A stretch of DNA of 64,000 nt, taken from positions 310,001 to 374,000 of the forward strand of contig NZ_SLYD01000002.1 of the NCBI RefSeq assembly GCF_004340945.1. Reading direction: 5' to 3'. The translations under genes were made by a program, and so were the position numbers. Positions 1 to 8,551 of the stretch are shown piece after piece. The stretch's first letter is position 1. Each line of letters opens with the position of its first letter. The stretch is from Sphingomonas sp. PP-F2F-A104-K0414 (GTDB lineage Bacteria > Pseudomonadota > Alphaproteobacteria > Sphingomonadales > Sphingomonadaceae). The notes beneath the pieces were generated by a model, which had not been told where the DNA came from, ran no database searches, and worked only from the letters and a program-made list of their open reading frames with translations.

Positions 1-1130
1 TCGAACTGCCGCACGACGAGATCTTCGCGGCGATCGAGCCGGGCGCGCGCCTGCTGCTCGACGACGGCAAGCTCGTGTTGCGCGTCGTGTCGCACAGCCC
101 GCGTCAGATCACGACCCGCGTCGAAGTCGGCGGTGCACTGTCGAACAGCAAGGGGCTGAACGTCCCCGACGTCGTGCTGCCGATGGCCGCGCTGACCGAA
201 AAGGACCGCAGCGATCTCGACTTCGCGGTCGACCAGGGCGTCGACTGGATTGCGCTGTCGTTCGTCCAGCGCCCGGAGGATCTCTGGGAAGCGCGGAAGT
301 TGATCGGCGGCAAGGCGGCGCTGATGGCAAAGATCGAGAAGCCGGCCGCGATCGAGCGGCTGGAGGAAATCGTCGAAGCGTGCGACGGCGTGATGGTGGC
401 GCGCGGCGATCTCGGCGTCGAACTGCCGCCGCAGCAGGTCCCGCCGCTGCAGAAGCGCATCGTCGAGGTCTCGCGCCGGATGGGCCGCCCCGTCGTGGTC
501 GCGACGCAGATGCTCGAATCGATGATCACCTCGCCGTCGCCGACGCGCGCGGAAGTGTCCGACGTCGCGACCGCGGTGTATGACGGTGCGGACGCGATCA
601 TGCTGTCGGCCGAGAGCGCGGCGGGTGCGTGGCCGGTCGAATCGGTGGCGATGATGGATGCGATCGGCGTGTCGGTCGAGGCGGATCCCGAGCACGGCGA
701 CCGGATGCACTTCACGGTGATGAAGCCCGATCCGACGACCGCGGATGCGCTGGCCGAAGCGGCGAAGAACATTGCGGCGACGGTGTCGGCGGTGGCGATC
801 ATCTGCTTCACGACGTCGGGCTCGACCGCCCGCCGGATCGCGCGCGAGCGGCCTTCGGTGCCGCTGCTGGTGCTGACGCCGAGCCAAGAGACTGCGCGCC
901 GGCTTGGGCTGCTGTGGGGGACGCATGCGGTGCACACGCGCGACGTCGAGTCGTTCGAGGACATGGTGGCCAAGTCCAAGCGGATGGCGTTGCGGCATGG
1001 GATGGCCAAGGCTGGTGACCGGGTCATCGTGCTGGCGGGCGTGCCGTTCCGGACGCCTGGGTCGACGAATGTGCTGCATGTGGTGCGGATCGTCGGGGAC
1101 GAGCTGAAGGGACATCACTCACAGGTTTGA
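1..1130 (+). CDS. pyk: Pyruvate kinase, C-terminal part (5' end outside window)
   Basis: This is the last roughly 376 residues of pyruvate kinase, which transfers phosphate from phosphoenolpyruvate to ADP at the end of glycolysis. The frame is open from base 3, before the first in-window start codon, so the gene begins upstream. The sequence shows the family active-site stretch (AKIEKP, then VMVARGDLGVELP), the ATQMLESM segment and the DAIMLSAESA segment of the TIM barrel. The C-terminal alpha/beta regulatory domain follows, with TTSGSTARRIARERPS. The stop is followed by a repeat-bearing gap with no clear poly-T terminator. Identity is very secure; only the start is missing. Confidence 0.96.
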   Translation, partial: ELPHDEIFAAIEPGARLLLDDGKLVLRVVSHSPRQITTRVEVGGALSNSKGLNVPDVVLPMAALTEKDRSDLDFAVDQGVDWIALSFVQRPEDLWEARKLIGGKAALMAKIEKPAAIERLEEIVEACDGVMVARGDLGVELPPQQVPPLQKRIVEVSRRMGRPVVVATQMLESMITSPSPTRAEVSDVATAVYDGADAIMLSAESAAGAWPVESVAMMDAIGVSVEADPEHGDRMHFTVMKPDPTTADALAEAAKNIAATVSAVAIICFTTSGSTARRIARERPSVPLLVLTPSQETARRLGLLWGTHAVHTRDVESFEDMVAKSKRMALRHGMAKAGDRVIVLAGVPFRTPGSTNVLHVVRIVGDELKGHHSQV

Positions 1131-1533
1131 GTTTGGGGGCTTGAACCGGCGGCGGGCGCGGCCTGCCGGTCGCTGCCGTGCAGATGCAGCCCTTTGATCG
1201 GGAAAGTGGACCCCGCCCCGATTGGCCCCCCGCGAAGGCGGGGGTCCAGGGTACCGAGCGCTACGGTACTTAGCTGGGCCCCCGCATCCGCGGGGGGACG
1301 GCCCTGGTGTCGACCGCATCCCGCCTCGCACCAGCACTACATTCAAGCTGGAGCACCAACGAACGCCACCCCTTCCCGGTCATGCCGGGCTCGCGGTCCG
1401 CGGGGTGTGCGGAACGGTGGCCCCGGCCTCCGCCAGGGTCGGGCTGTGAGGCTGGTGTGCGAACTAATCTAGGCTAGCGCTCGCTTCCCGAATACGCGAT
1501 GTCGCCGGTAAGGACCGCACGGGAGGCGCGCAC
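1131..1533. other. Gene-free gap with palindromic repeat and cstA upstream region
   Basis: About 400 bases lie between pyk and cstA, with no credible gene. Short open frames here lack ribosome sites and cross the palindromic repeat at 1224-1299. The last 60 bases hold the cstA leader, with GGGAGG seven bases before its ATG. No confident promoter was recognised. Confidence 0.6.
1224..1299. repeat. Palindromic intergenic repeat, GAAGGCGGG family (copy 1, diverged)
   Basis: Two G+C-rich hairpins (CCCCCGCGAAGGCGGGGG and CCCCCGCATCCGCGGGGG) flank a small GTACCG/CGGTAC hairpin at 1251-1269. The element belongs to the same family as those at 5123, 52544, 56901 and 61123. Confidence 0.7.
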
Positions 1534-3588
1534 ATGACATTACGCGAGAAGATCGGTTGGGGCGCACTCGCCCTGCTCGGAGCCTGCGCGCTCGCGGTCG
1601 TCGCATTCGAGCGCGGCGAGCATGTCAACGCGTTGTGGATCGTCACCGCCGCCGTCTCGGTCCAGTTGATCGCGTACCGGTTCTACGCTCGGTATATCGC
1701 GCGGCACGTCATGCAGCTCGATCCGTCGCGGCAAACCCCGGCTCTGCGCCGCGCCGACGGGCTCGACTATGTCGCGACCGATCGCAACGTCCTGTTCGGC
1801 CACCATTTCGCCGCGATCGCCGGCGCCGGGCCCCTCGTCGGCCCGGTGCTCGCCGCGCAGATGGGCTATCTTCCCGGCACGCTCTGGATTCTAGCCGGCG
1901 TCGTCCTCGCCGGTGCGGTGCAGGATTTCATGATCCTGTTCATCTCGATGCGCCGCGACGGGCGGTCGCTCGGCGAGCTGATCCGCATGGAGATGGGCGC
2001 GATCCCCGGCGTGATCGCGCTGATCGGTGCGTTCGCGATCATGGTCATCATCCTCGCGGTGCTCGCGCTGATCGTGGTGCGCGCGCTAGCCGGCAGCCCG
2101 TGGGGGCTGTTCACCGTCGCCGCGACGATCCCGCTGGCGTTCCTGATGGGTATCTACACGCGCTGGATCCGCCCCGGAAAGGTCGGCGAAGTCTCCGTGC
2201 TCGGCGTCATCGGGCTGCTCGCCGCGATCGTCTATGGCGGCACCGTCGCCGCGTCGCCGACGCTCGCGCCGCTGTTCACGTTGACCCCAGTCCAGCTCTG
2301 CGTGCTGATGGTGGGGTATGGCGCGGTCGCCTCCGTACTGCCGGTATGGCTGCTGCTGGCACCGCGCGATTACCTGTCGACCTTCCTCAAAATCGGCGCG
2401 ATCGTCGCGCTGGCGATCGGTATCGCCGTCGTTGCGCCGCCGCTGCGGATGCCCGCGCTCACGCCGTTCATCGACGGCAGCGGACCGGTCTGGTCGGGTG
2501 GGCTGTTCCCGTTCCTGTTCATCACGATCGCGTGCGGCGCGGTGTCGGGCTTCCACGCGCTGATCGCCAGCGGCACCACGCCCAAGCTAATCGCCAGCGA
2601 AGGCGACGCGCAGTTCATCGGGTACGGCGCGATGCTGATGGAGAGCTTCGTCGCGATCATGGCGCTGGTCGGCGCGTCGATCCTCGATCCCGGCGTGTAT
2701 TTCGCGATGAACAGCCCGGCGGCAGTGGTCGGCACCGACTTCGCGTCGGCCGCGACCGCGGTCACCGCGATGGGCTTCCCGATCACGCCGGAACTGCTCG
2801 CGCAGACCGCGAAGGACGTCGGCGAGACCACGATCGTCAGCCGCACCGGCGGTGCGCCGACGCTGGCGGTGGCGATGTCGGAGATCTTCAGCCACCTCGT
2901 CGGCGGGCAGGCGATGAAGGCATTCTGGTATCACTTCGCGATCCTGTTCGAGGCTCTGTTCATCCTGACCGCGGTCGATGCGGGGACGCGCGCCGGAAGG
3001 TTCATGCTGCAGGATTTGATCGGACTTGCGGTGCCGTCGTTCCGCAACGCATCGGCGATCGTGCCGGGGCTGATCGCGACCGCGTTGTGCGTGATCGCGT
3101 GGGGCTTCTTCCTGTATCAGGGCGTTACCGATCCGCTTGGCGGGGTGAATACGTTGTGGCCACTGTTCGGGATCTCGAACCAGATGCTTGCGGCGGTTGC
3201 GCTGGTGCTGGCGACGGTGGTGCTGTTCCGGATGAAGCGCCAGCGGTACGCGTGGGTGACGATCCTGCCCGCGGCGTGGCTGTGCCTGTGCACGATCACC
3301 GCCGGGCTGATGAAGCTGTTCGCGAGCGATCCGAAGGTCGGCTTCCTTGCGCATGCGTCGAAGTTCGCGGATGCGGCGGCGCGGGGTGAGTTGCTCGCGC
3401 CGGCCAAGACGATGGCGGAGATGCAGCGGATCGTGCTCAACGACCGGATCGACGCCGGGCTGTGCGCACTGTTCCTCGCAGTGGTGCTGTCGATCGTGTT
3501 CTTCGGCGTTCGCACGTGTCTCGCCGCGCTGAAGATCGACCGGCCAACCGTCACCGAAGTCCCGCCGCAACTGGTGGCCGCGGAATGA
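1534..3588 (+). CDS. cstA: Carbon starvation protein CstA (peptide/pyruvate transporter family)
   Basis: This 684-residue polytopic inner-membrane protein is close in length to E. coli CstA (about 700). The family imports peptides or pyruvate when carbon is scarce. The N-terminal CstA domain shows the conserved block from GHHFAAIAGAGPLVGP to AGAVQDFMI, followed by many hydrophobic segments. The second part contains SGFHALIASGTTPK and, near residue 545, GISNQMLAAVAL, both typical of the family. The start is the ATG preceded by GGGAGG. The stop overlaps the start of a YbdD-type protein (ATGA), as expected for a cstA-ybdD operon. Substrate preference cannot be read from the sequence. Confidence 0.95.
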   Translation: MTLREKIGWGALALLGACALAVVAFERGEHVNALWIVTAAVSVQLIAYRFYARYIARHVMQLDPSRQTPALRRADGLDYVATDRNVLFGHHFAAIAGAGPLVGPVLAAQMGYLPGTLWILAGVVLAGAVQDFMILFISMRRDGRSLGELIRMEMGAIPGVIALIGAFAIMVIILAVLALIVVRALAGSPWGLFTVAATIPLAFLMGIYTRWIRPGKVGEVSVLGVIGLLAAIVYGGTVAASPTLAPLFTLTPVQLCVLMVGYGAVASVLPVWLLLAPRDYLSTFLKIGAIVALAIGIAVVAPPLRMPALTPFIDGSGPVWSGGLFPFLFITIACGAVSGFHALIASGTTPKLIASEGDAQFIGYGAMLMESFVAIMALVGASILDPGVYFAMNSPAAVVGTDFASAATAVTAMGFPITPELLAQTAKDVGETTIVSRTGGAPTLAVAMSEIFSHLVGGQAMKAFWYHFAILFEALFILTAVDAGTRAGRFMLQDLIGLAVPSFRNASAIVPGLIATALCVIAWGFFLYQGVTDPLGGVNTLWPLFGISNQMLAAVALVLATVVLFRMKRQRYAWVTILPAAWLCLCTITAGLMKLFASDPKVGFLAHASKFADAAARGELLAPAKTMAEMQRIVLNDRIDAGLCALFLAVVLSIVFFGVRTCLAALKIDRPTVTEVPPQLVAAE

Positions 3589-3773
3589 TCCGCGCGCTCT
3601 ACGCGAAGGTGCGCGAGACCGCCTTGCTGATGGTCGGCGTGCCGTCCTACGCCGCGTATTGCCAGCACATGGCCGAGCGGCATCCCGACCACGCGCCGAT
3701 GGATGAGCGCACGTTCTTCCGCGATCGGCAGGAGGCACGATATGGCAGCAAGGGCGGGGGACGCTGCTGTTGA
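3585..3773 (+). CDS. YbdD/YjiX family small protein, CstA partner
   Basis: This 62-residue basic protein has the family core VGVPSYAAYCQHMAERHPD, then MDERTFFRDRQEARYG, ending in a Cys-Cys pair. YbdD/YjiX proteins are encoded directly after CstA-type transporters and are thought to assist them. The start codon overlaps the cstA stop by four bases (ATGA), implying translational coupling. The stop in turn overlaps the TTG start of the next gene (TTGA). Confidence 0.9.
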   Translation: MIRALYAKVRETALLMVGVPSYAAYCQHMAERHPDHAPMDERTFFRDRQEARYGSKGGGRCC

Positions 3774-4288
3774 CCGGCGTGCTTTCTACTGTCGCGCGAC
3801 TCCGGGCGGCGACGGCGAGCGATCACGATGCGGTCGATGCGGGGTTCGGGCGCTACGATCTGACCGATGCAGACGATTACCGCGCGTTCCTGATTGCGCA
3901 CGCCAAAGCATTGCCGGCGGTCGAGGCTTGGCTGGCCGCTATTCCGGGACTCGCGACGGTTCGATCGCGGGGGGCGGCGCTGGCCGAGGATCTTGCCGCG
4001 CTAGGTGAGGACATGCCCGCGCCGATGACGTTCGACGTTCCGGCGAGCGCTGCCGCCGGGTGGGGCGCGATGTATGTCGTCGAGGGGTCGCGGCTTGGCG
4101 GGATCATGTTGTCGCGGTCGGTGCCCGACGGGATGCCCTCGGCCTATCTCGGCGCCAAACATCTGTCGGGCGAGTGGCGCGCGTTGCTCGCTGCAATCGA
4201 CGGGGAGACCGCCGACGAAGCCTGGGTCGAGCAGGCCATCGTCGGCGCAAAGGCGGCGTTCGAGCTGTATCGACGCGCGCCGGCCTGA
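3770..4288 (+). CDS. Biliverdin-producing haem oxygenase-like protein
   Basis: This 172-residue soluble helical protein resembles bacterial haem oxygenases, which open haem to biliverdin, CO and iron. The N-terminal ATASDHDAVDAGF segment carries H19 at the place of the proximal haem ligand. WGAMYVVEGSRLGG (near residues 98-111) matches the conserved distal-helix region, including the glycines over the haem. The TTG start overlaps the stop of the YbdD gene, making it the third gene of the cstA operon. In other bacteria such enzymes often pair with phytochromes; no phytochrome is in this window. It may instead be a non-enzymatic haem-oxygenase-fold protein, because the motif match is by eye. 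Confidence 0.78.
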   Translation: MTGVLSTVARLRAATASDHDAVDAGFGRYDLTDADDYRAFLIAHAKALPAVEAWLAAIPGLATVRSRGAALAEDLAALGEDMPAPMTFDVPASAAAGWGAMYVVEGSRLGGIMLSRSVPDGMPSAYLGAKHLSGEWRALLAAIDGETADEAWVEQAIVGAKAAFELYRRAPA

Positions 4289-4303
4289 TCTCCCGGCCTG
4301 ATC

Positions 4304-4606
4304 TCAGCGCAGGAGCTTCGGCGCTTCCTTGCGGATCATCTCCTGCACCTTGGCCGCGAACAGCCCGAGGATGCCGGGCAGGTCGACGACCGCATGGACG
4401 TTGGTCTCGAACACGGTGACCGCGCTGGCGATCGTCTGGCCCATCGCCTGGACGGTGAAGTGCAACGTGTCGCCGTCCCAGCGATGATCGGTCACCGACC
4501 CGCCCGGAATGCTGGCGCTGATCTTGTCGATCCCGCCATCCAGACGCGCGCGGACCGCCGCCTTGCCGAGCTGGTGGGGGACGTCGACGGTGATGGGGTT
4601 GGCCAT
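4304..4606 (-). CDS. Polyhydroxyalkanoic acid system family protein (PHA_gran_rgn)
   Basis: This 100-residue protein begins MANPITVDVPHQLGKAAVRARL and ends AAKVQEMIRKEAPKLL, the layout of the putative polyhydroxyalkanoic acid granule regulator family. Members are small and cytosolic, and many occur near PHA genes; their biochemical role is unproven. The gene lies 10 bp downstream of the VOC gene on the same strand and converges with the haem oxygenase gene 15 bp away. No PHA synthase lies in the window, so its cellular role here is inferred from family membership only. Confidence 0.85.
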   Translation of the reverse strand: MANPITVDVPHQLGKAAVRARLDGGIDKISASIPGGSVTDHRWDGDTLHFTVQAMGQTIASAVTVFETNVHAVVDLPGILGLFAAKVQEMIRKEAPKLLR

Positions 4607-4616
4607 AATATAGTCC

Positions 4617-5036
4617 TTAGGTCGCGAAAATCATGTCGTCGTTGGCGAACGCCTTGAACTCAAGTGCGTTGCCCGACGGGTCGTAAAAGAACATCGTCGC
4701 CTGCTCGCCGGGCTGGCCCTTGAAGCGGATGTAGGGCGCGATCCCGAACTGGACGCCGGCGGCGGTGACGCGTTCAGACAGCGTGGTCCAGTCTTCCATC
4801 GTCAGGACTACGCCGAAATGGGGCACCGGGACGGCGTGGCCGTCGACCGCATTGGCGACCGCGACGGGTTTGGCCGAAGGGTCGAGATGCGCGACGATCT
4901 GATGGCCGAACAGGTCGAAATCGATCCAGTGATCGCTGGAGCGGCCTTCGGGGCAGCCGAGCGTTGCGCCGTAGAAGGTGCGGGCGGCGGCTAGGTCGTG
5001 GACCGGGAAGGCGAGGTGGAACGGGCGTAGGGTCAT
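4617..5036 (-). CDS. VOC (glyoxalase/dioxygenase superfamily) protein
   Basis: This 139-residue single-unit vicinal-oxygen-chelate protein has H7 (RPFHLAF), H73 (VPHFGVV) and E126 (NALEFKAF) at the usual metal-ligand positions, and FFYDPSGN just before the last ligand. The reading frame continues 70 codons upstream, but that part is translated palindromic repeat. The ATG at 5034-5036 beginning [12 protein letters not shown] is therefore the natural start. The protein resembles YaeR/glyoxalase-type VOC proteins whose substrates are unknown. It is probably co-transcribed with the PHA-system gene that follows. Confidence 0.88.
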   Translation of the reverse strand: MTLRPFHLAFPVHDLAAARTFYGATLGCPEGRSSDHWIDFDLFGHQIVAHLDPSAKPVAVANAVDGHAVPVPHFGVVLTMEDWTTLSERVTAAGVQFGIAPYIRFKGQPGEQATMFFYDPSGNALEFKAFANDDMIFAT

Positions 5037-5122
5037 GAGCTGAGGATAAGCCGTGGCCTGGGGTTCGTCGACCCGGGGATTTCGGTGGGGGATTTCCTCC
5101 ACCGTGACGTCGGTGGCCATAT

Positions 5123-5180
5123 CTTGTTCTCCCGCGAAGGCGGGAGCTAGGCTGGACTCCCGCCTTCGCGGGAGAACAAG
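5123..5180. repeat. Perfect inverted repeat, GAAGGCGGG family (copy 2)
   Basis: Two identical 24-base arms (5123-5146 and 5157-5180, starting CTTGTTCTCCCGCG) are separated by 10 bases. Each arm is itself a small hairpin around CGCGAAGGCG. Only the arm sequence recurs elsewhere, as expected of a REP-like element. Confidence 0.85.
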
Positions 5181-5254
5181 TTTGGTGCAGGTGACCTTCC
5201 CCCATGCACCCTCCATCGCGCTCTTGCCGATCGGACGCTCGCCCATCCCCCTGC

Positions 5255-5360
5255 ACCTCCCCGGCGAAGGCCGGGGTCCAGTTGGGGGACGTTGCTAACG
5301 GCGGACAGCGCTTCGTTACTACCACCTTTCCAACTGGGCCCCGGCCTCCGCCGGGGTGGT
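5255..5360. repeat. Palindromic repeat, GGCGAAGGCCGG family (copy 1)
   Basis: The left arm (5255-5285) contains CCCCGGCGAAGGCCGGGG followed by TCCAGTTGG. The right arm (5330-5360) is its near-complement CCAACTGG plus CCCCGGCCTCCGCCGGGG. The loop holds CGTTACTACCACCTTT, similar to the loops at 42867-42910 and 57080-57119. Confidence 0.85.
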
Positions 5361-5456
5361 ACCTCATGGGGGAGCCACAATGAATGCAACCGAAGGGCTC
5401 GATCATCCCAAACCGAAAACATTGCCCCACCCCCTCCGCCACGCCATAGCGCCAGC

Positions 5457-7016
5457 GTGACCCGCTACCCCGCCCTCGCCTGCCTCGTCCTTGGCGCGCT
5501 CGCCGCGACTGGGTTCGCCCCGCTCGATCTCTGGCCGCTGACGCTCGTCGCGTTCGCGCTGTGGATGAAGCTCGTCCACGACGCCCCCACCCTGCGTCGC
5601 GCACTCTGGCGCGGATGGGTGTTCGGGGTCGGGCATTTCACCGTGAACAACAACTGGTTCCAGCATGCGTTCGACTTCCAGGACGCGATGCCGCCGGTGC
5701 TCGGCTATTTCGCGGCGGTCGGGCTGGCGCTGTATCTGGCGGTGTTCCCGATGCTGGCAGGCGGGATCGCTTGGCGGGCCGCACGGCGCCCCGGCACCCC
5801 CGATGCGACGTTCGTGCTGGTCTTCGGCGCAGCGTGGATCGCGACCGAGTGGCTGCGCGCGACACTGTTCACGGGCTATGCCTGGGATCCGCTGAGCGTC
5901 GTCTGGTTGCCAGCAATAGGCGTCGCGCGGCTATCGGCCTGGATCGGCACCTACGCCTTGTCAGGAGTCACGATAGTCGCAGCGGGTGCGCTGCTGATGC
6001 TGGCCTCACGCCGTTGGACCCTGCCGGCGGTCGCGATCCCCGCGTTGAGTCTTGCCGGATTATCCGCGCTGTGGACCAATGCCCCGCCGCCAGCGCCTGG
6101 CACGCCTCTGGTCCGTGTCGTCCAGCCGGATATCGGCCAGGAAGACCGCAGCGAGACCGATGGCGAGCGCGTCCTTACCGCGCTCGAAAAGCTGTCTGGC
6201 CAAGGTGGCGCCACCCCACGCCTTGTCGTCTGGCCCGAGGGCGTCGTCCGCGATTACGTCGAGGATGGCTACCCGTTCTACGCCTATGGCTGGTCGAGCC
6301 CGCTCTACCTCCGCCGCCGGATGGCGCGGCTCCTGGGGCCCGAGGACATCCTGCTGATCGGCGGCACCGCGCTTGAGTTCAACGCCAAGGACCAGATCTC
6401 CGGCGCGGCCAATTCGGTGTTTGCGCTCGACGCGCAGGCGCGGCTGCGGGGGCGGTACGACAAGGCGCACCTCGTGCCCTATGGCGAGTATCTCCCGATG
6501 CCATGGCTGCTGAAGCCGCTAGGCCTTGCGCGGCTCGTGCCCGGCGATATCGACTTCACCTCCGGCAAGGGCCCCGCGAACCTGACGCTGCCCGGCTTCG
6601 GCTCGATCGGGATGCAGATCTGCTACGAGATCATCTTCTCGGGCGAGGTCGTCGATCGCGCGCACCGCCCCCGTATCCTGTTCAATCCTTCGAACGATGC
6701 GTGGTTCGGCAAATGGGGCCCGCCGCAGCACCTCGCCCAGGCCCGGATGCGCGCGATTGAGGAAGGGTTGCCGATCCTCCGCGCCACCCCGACCGGCATC
6801 TCCGCGATCATCGCCGCCGATGGCCGCCTCGTCGCGACCGTTCCGCATGAGACCGCCGGCGCGATCGAGCAGCCGATGCCATCCGCACTCCCCCCGACGC
6901 TATTCTCACGCATCGGCAATGCGATGGCGGCGATCGTCGCTGCATTGATGCTCGTTGCCGCGGCGATTAGCCGCTCGCGAGCAAGCGCGGTTGCCCTGCG
7001 CCGTCGCCAACGCTAG
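5457..7016 (+). CDS. lnt: Apolipoprotein N-acyltransferase
   Basis: This 519-residue inner-membrane enzyme adds the third acyl chain to the N-terminal cysteine of lipoproteins. An N-terminal set of membrane helices (about residues 1-200) is followed by a periplasmic nitrilase domain. The catalytic triad is visible: E261 in VVWPEGVV, K336 in [14 protein letters not shown] and C389 in [10 protein letters not shown], almost the same numbers as in E. coli Lnt. The GTG at 5457 is preferred because the open frame further upstream runs into a palindromic repeat. A terminal membrane helix follows residue 480. lnt followed by metK is a common alphaproteobacterial arrangement. Confidence 0.95.
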   Translation: MTRYPALACLVLGALAATGFAPLDLWPLTLVAFALWMKLVHDAPTLRRALWRGWVFGVGHFTVNNNWFQHAFDFQDAMPPVLGYFAAVGLALYLAVFPMLAGGIAWRAARRPGTPDATFVLVFGAAWIATEWLRATLFTGYAWDPLSVVWLPAIGVARLSAWIGTYALSGVTIVAAGALLMLASRRWTLPAVAIPALSLAGLSALWTNAPPPAPGTPLVRVVQPDIGQEDRSETDGERVLTALEKLSGQGGATPRLVVWPEGVVRDYVEDGYPFYAYGWSSPLYLRRRMARLLGPEDILLIGGTALEFNAKDQISGAANSVFALDAQARLRGRYDKAHLVPYGEYLPMPWLLKPLGLARLVPGDIDFTSGKGPANLTLPGFGSIGMQICYEIIFSGEVVDRAHRPRILFNPSNDAWFGKWGPPQHLAQARMRAIEEGLPILRATPTGISAIIAADGRLVATVPHETAGAIEQPMPSALPPTLFSRIGNAMAAIVAALMLVAAAISRSRASAVALRRRQR

Positions 7017-7019
7017 AAG

Positions 7020-7045
7020 GACATATAAAGCTTTCCTTATATGTC
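7020..7045. promoter_or_regulatory. Palindromic operator candidate upstream of metK
   Basis: GACATATAA, eight bases, then TTATATGTC form a perfect 9-base inverted repeat between lnt and metK, in an A+T-rich patch unlike its surroundings. Its position (42 bases before the metK ATG) and symmetry suggest a dimeric repressor site. ArsR-type methionine-cycle regulators (SahR-like) use similar ATATAAAG-type palindromes, but this link is inference. Confidence 0.55.
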
Positions 7046-7087
7046 GCTCCCCGGACTGTCCTGGGCGAGCCTTTGCGAAGAGGTTTC

Positions 7088-8305
7088 ATGCGCAAGTCCT
7101 TTCTCTTCACCTCCGAATCGGTCTCCGAAGGCCATCCCGACAAGGTCGCCGACCAGATCAGCGACACGATCGTCGACCTGTTCCTCGCCAAGGACCCGCA
7201 GGCGCGCATCGCCTGCGAGACGCTGACCACGACGCAGCTCGTCGTCCTCGCCGGTGAAATCCGCGGCAAGGGCATCTACGAGAACGACCAGTGGGCCGAC
7301 GGCGTGCTCGAAGAGATCGAGGCTGCGGTGCGCAACACGGTCAAGGAAATCGGCTACGCGCAGTCGGGCTTCCACTGGGAAACGTTCCGCTTCGAGAACA
7401 ACCTCCACGGCCAGTCCGCGCACATCGCGATGGGCGTCGACGAGAGCGGCAACAAGGACGAGGGCGCCGGCGACCAGGGTATCATGTTCGGCTACGCGAC
7501 CGACGAGACCCCCGGCCTGATGCCCGCGACGCTGTATTACAGCCACAAGATCCTCGCCAAGATGGCCGAAGACCGCCACTCGGGCGCCGCGCCGTTCCTC
7601 GAGCCTGACGCCAAGAGCCAGGTGACGCTGTCGTACGAGAACGAAGTGCCGGTCGGCGCGACCGCCCTCGTCGTCTCGACTCAGCACGCACCGGGCTATT
7701 GCGAGAAGGGCGACAACGCCGATCCCGCCAAGTACGCTGTGCTGCGCGATTACGTCATGGGCGTGTTCAAGGACGTGCTCCCCGACGGCTTCATCACCGA
7801 CGAGACCGCGATCTATATCAACCCGACCGGCCAGTTCGAGATCGGTGGCCCCGATGGCGACGCCGGCGTGACCGGGCGCAAGATCATCGTCGACACGTAC
7901 GGCGGCGCTGCTCCGCATGGTGGTGGTGCGTTCTCGGGCAAGGATCCGACGAAGGTCGATCGTTCGGCGGCGTATGTGGCGCGGTATCTGGCGAAGAACG
8001 TCGTTGCTGCGGGGCTTGCGCGTCGCTGCACGATCCAGTTGAGCTACGCGATCGGTATCGCCGAGCCGCTTTCGGTGTATGTGGACACGCATGGCACGGG
8101 TACCGTGGAAGAGGCCAAGCTCGAGGCGGTCCTGCCGAAGCTCGTGCGCCTGACGCCGAAGGGCATCCGCGAGCACCTCAAGCTCAACGCGCCGATCTAC
8201 AAGAAGACCGCGGCGTATGGTCATTTCGGTCGCGAGCCCGAGGGTGACATGTTCACCTGGGAAAAGACCGATTTGGTCGACGCGCTGAAGGCTGCCGTCG
8301 CCTGA
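7088..8305 (+). CDS. metK: S-adenosylmethionine synthetase
   Basis: This 405-residue cytosolic enzyme makes S-adenosylmethionine from ATP and methionine. The N-terminus carries [11 protein letters not shown] (H16 is the catalytic histidine of the family). [12 protein letters not shown] and the glycine-rich [16 protein letters not shown] loop mark the ATP and triphosphate sites. The open frame starts five codons earlier with a TTG, but the ATG at 7088 gives the usual start [15 protein letters not shown]. The gene is preceded by the palindrome at 7020-7045 and ends at a strong terminator (8351-8383). Confidence 0.97.
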   Translation: MRKSFLFTSESVSEGHPDKVADQISDTIVDLFLAKDPQARIACETLTTTQLVVLAGEIRGKGIYENDQWADGVLEEIEAAVRNTVKEIGYAQSGFHWETFRFENNLHGQSAHIAMGVDESGNKDEGAGDQGIMFGYATDETPGLMPATLYYSHKILAKMAEDRHSGAAPFLEPDAKSQVTLSYENEVPVGATALVVSTQHAPGYCEKGDNADPAKYAVLRDYVMGVFKDVLPDGFITDETAIYINPTGQFEIGGPDGDAGVTGRKIIVDTYGGAAPHGGGAFSGKDPTKVDRSAAYVARYLAKNVVAAGLARRCTIQLSYAIGIAEPLSVYVDTHGTGTVEEAKLEAVLPKLVRLTPKGIREHLKLNAPIYKKTAAYGHFGREPEGDMFTWEKTDLVDALKAAVA

Positions 8306-8314
8306 CCATCACGG

Positions 8315-8336
8315 TCCTTCCCCGCATAGGGAAGGA
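8315..8336. other. Perfect hairpin in the metK 3' region
   Basis: TCCTTCCC and GGGAAGGA pair perfectly around a CGCATA loop, ten bases after the metK stop and just before the terminator. There is no T-run, so it is probably a structured 3' UTR element or mRNA stabiliser. Confidence 0.5.
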
Positions 8337-8350
8337 TTACAGGATCCATA

Positions 8351-8383
8351 AAGCCTCGCCCGAGCGATCGGGCGGGGCTTTTT
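8351..8383 (+). terminator. Rho-independent terminator of metK
   Basis: A 13-bp stem (AAGCCTCGCCCGA with TCGGGCGGGGCTT, one G-T pair) closed by a GCGA tetraloop is followed by a T-run. It lies 45 bases after the metK stop. Confidence 0.9.
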
Positions 8384-8502
8384 GCTGTTCAGCGTCATCG
8401 ACCGCCGGCGCGGCGCTGTCCTCTTCACCGCGCAACGGACGATATTCCCCTACGTAATCAATGCCTTTTATCAAATTATAGCCGTTTCGCGACTATCTTG
8501 GA

Positions 8503-8510
8503 TTAACCAT
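8503..8510 (+). promoter_or_regulatory. Possible CtrA half-site upstream of the chemotaxis-like gene
   Basis: TTAACCAT, the half-site bound by the alphaproteobacterial regulator CtrA, lies 42 bases before the ATG at 8552 in an A+T-rich stretch. An eight-base match alone is weak evidence. Confidence 0.3.
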
Positions 8511-8551
8511 TTCCGGCTAACGGAGGCGCCTCGCTTCTTCGGATACTGCTT

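Larger units (their letters stand above)
5037..5456. other. Gap with two palindromic repeats before lnt
   Basis: This 420-base divergent gap between the VOC gene and lnt is occupied largely by two unrelated palindromic repeats (5123-5180 and 5255-5360). Short open frames across it on both strands are translations of the repeats. The last 90 bases, lower in G+C, should contain the lnt leader. No promoter was identified with confidence. Confidence 0.6.

Noticed and set aside
2587..3738. A 383-codon open frame opposite cstA
   Set aside because: Antisense to a well-supported gene and its neighbours, Arg/His-rich, no domain features.
4617..5246. Longer start for the VOC protein (70 extra codons)
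   Set aside because: The extension translates the palindromic repeat at 5123-5180 and has no match to the family N-terminus.
7020..7087. SAM riboswitch upstream of metK
   Set aside because: Only 67 bases separate lnt from metK, the sequence has a DNA-type A+T-rich palindrome, and none of the SAM riboswitch cores I know could be fitted.
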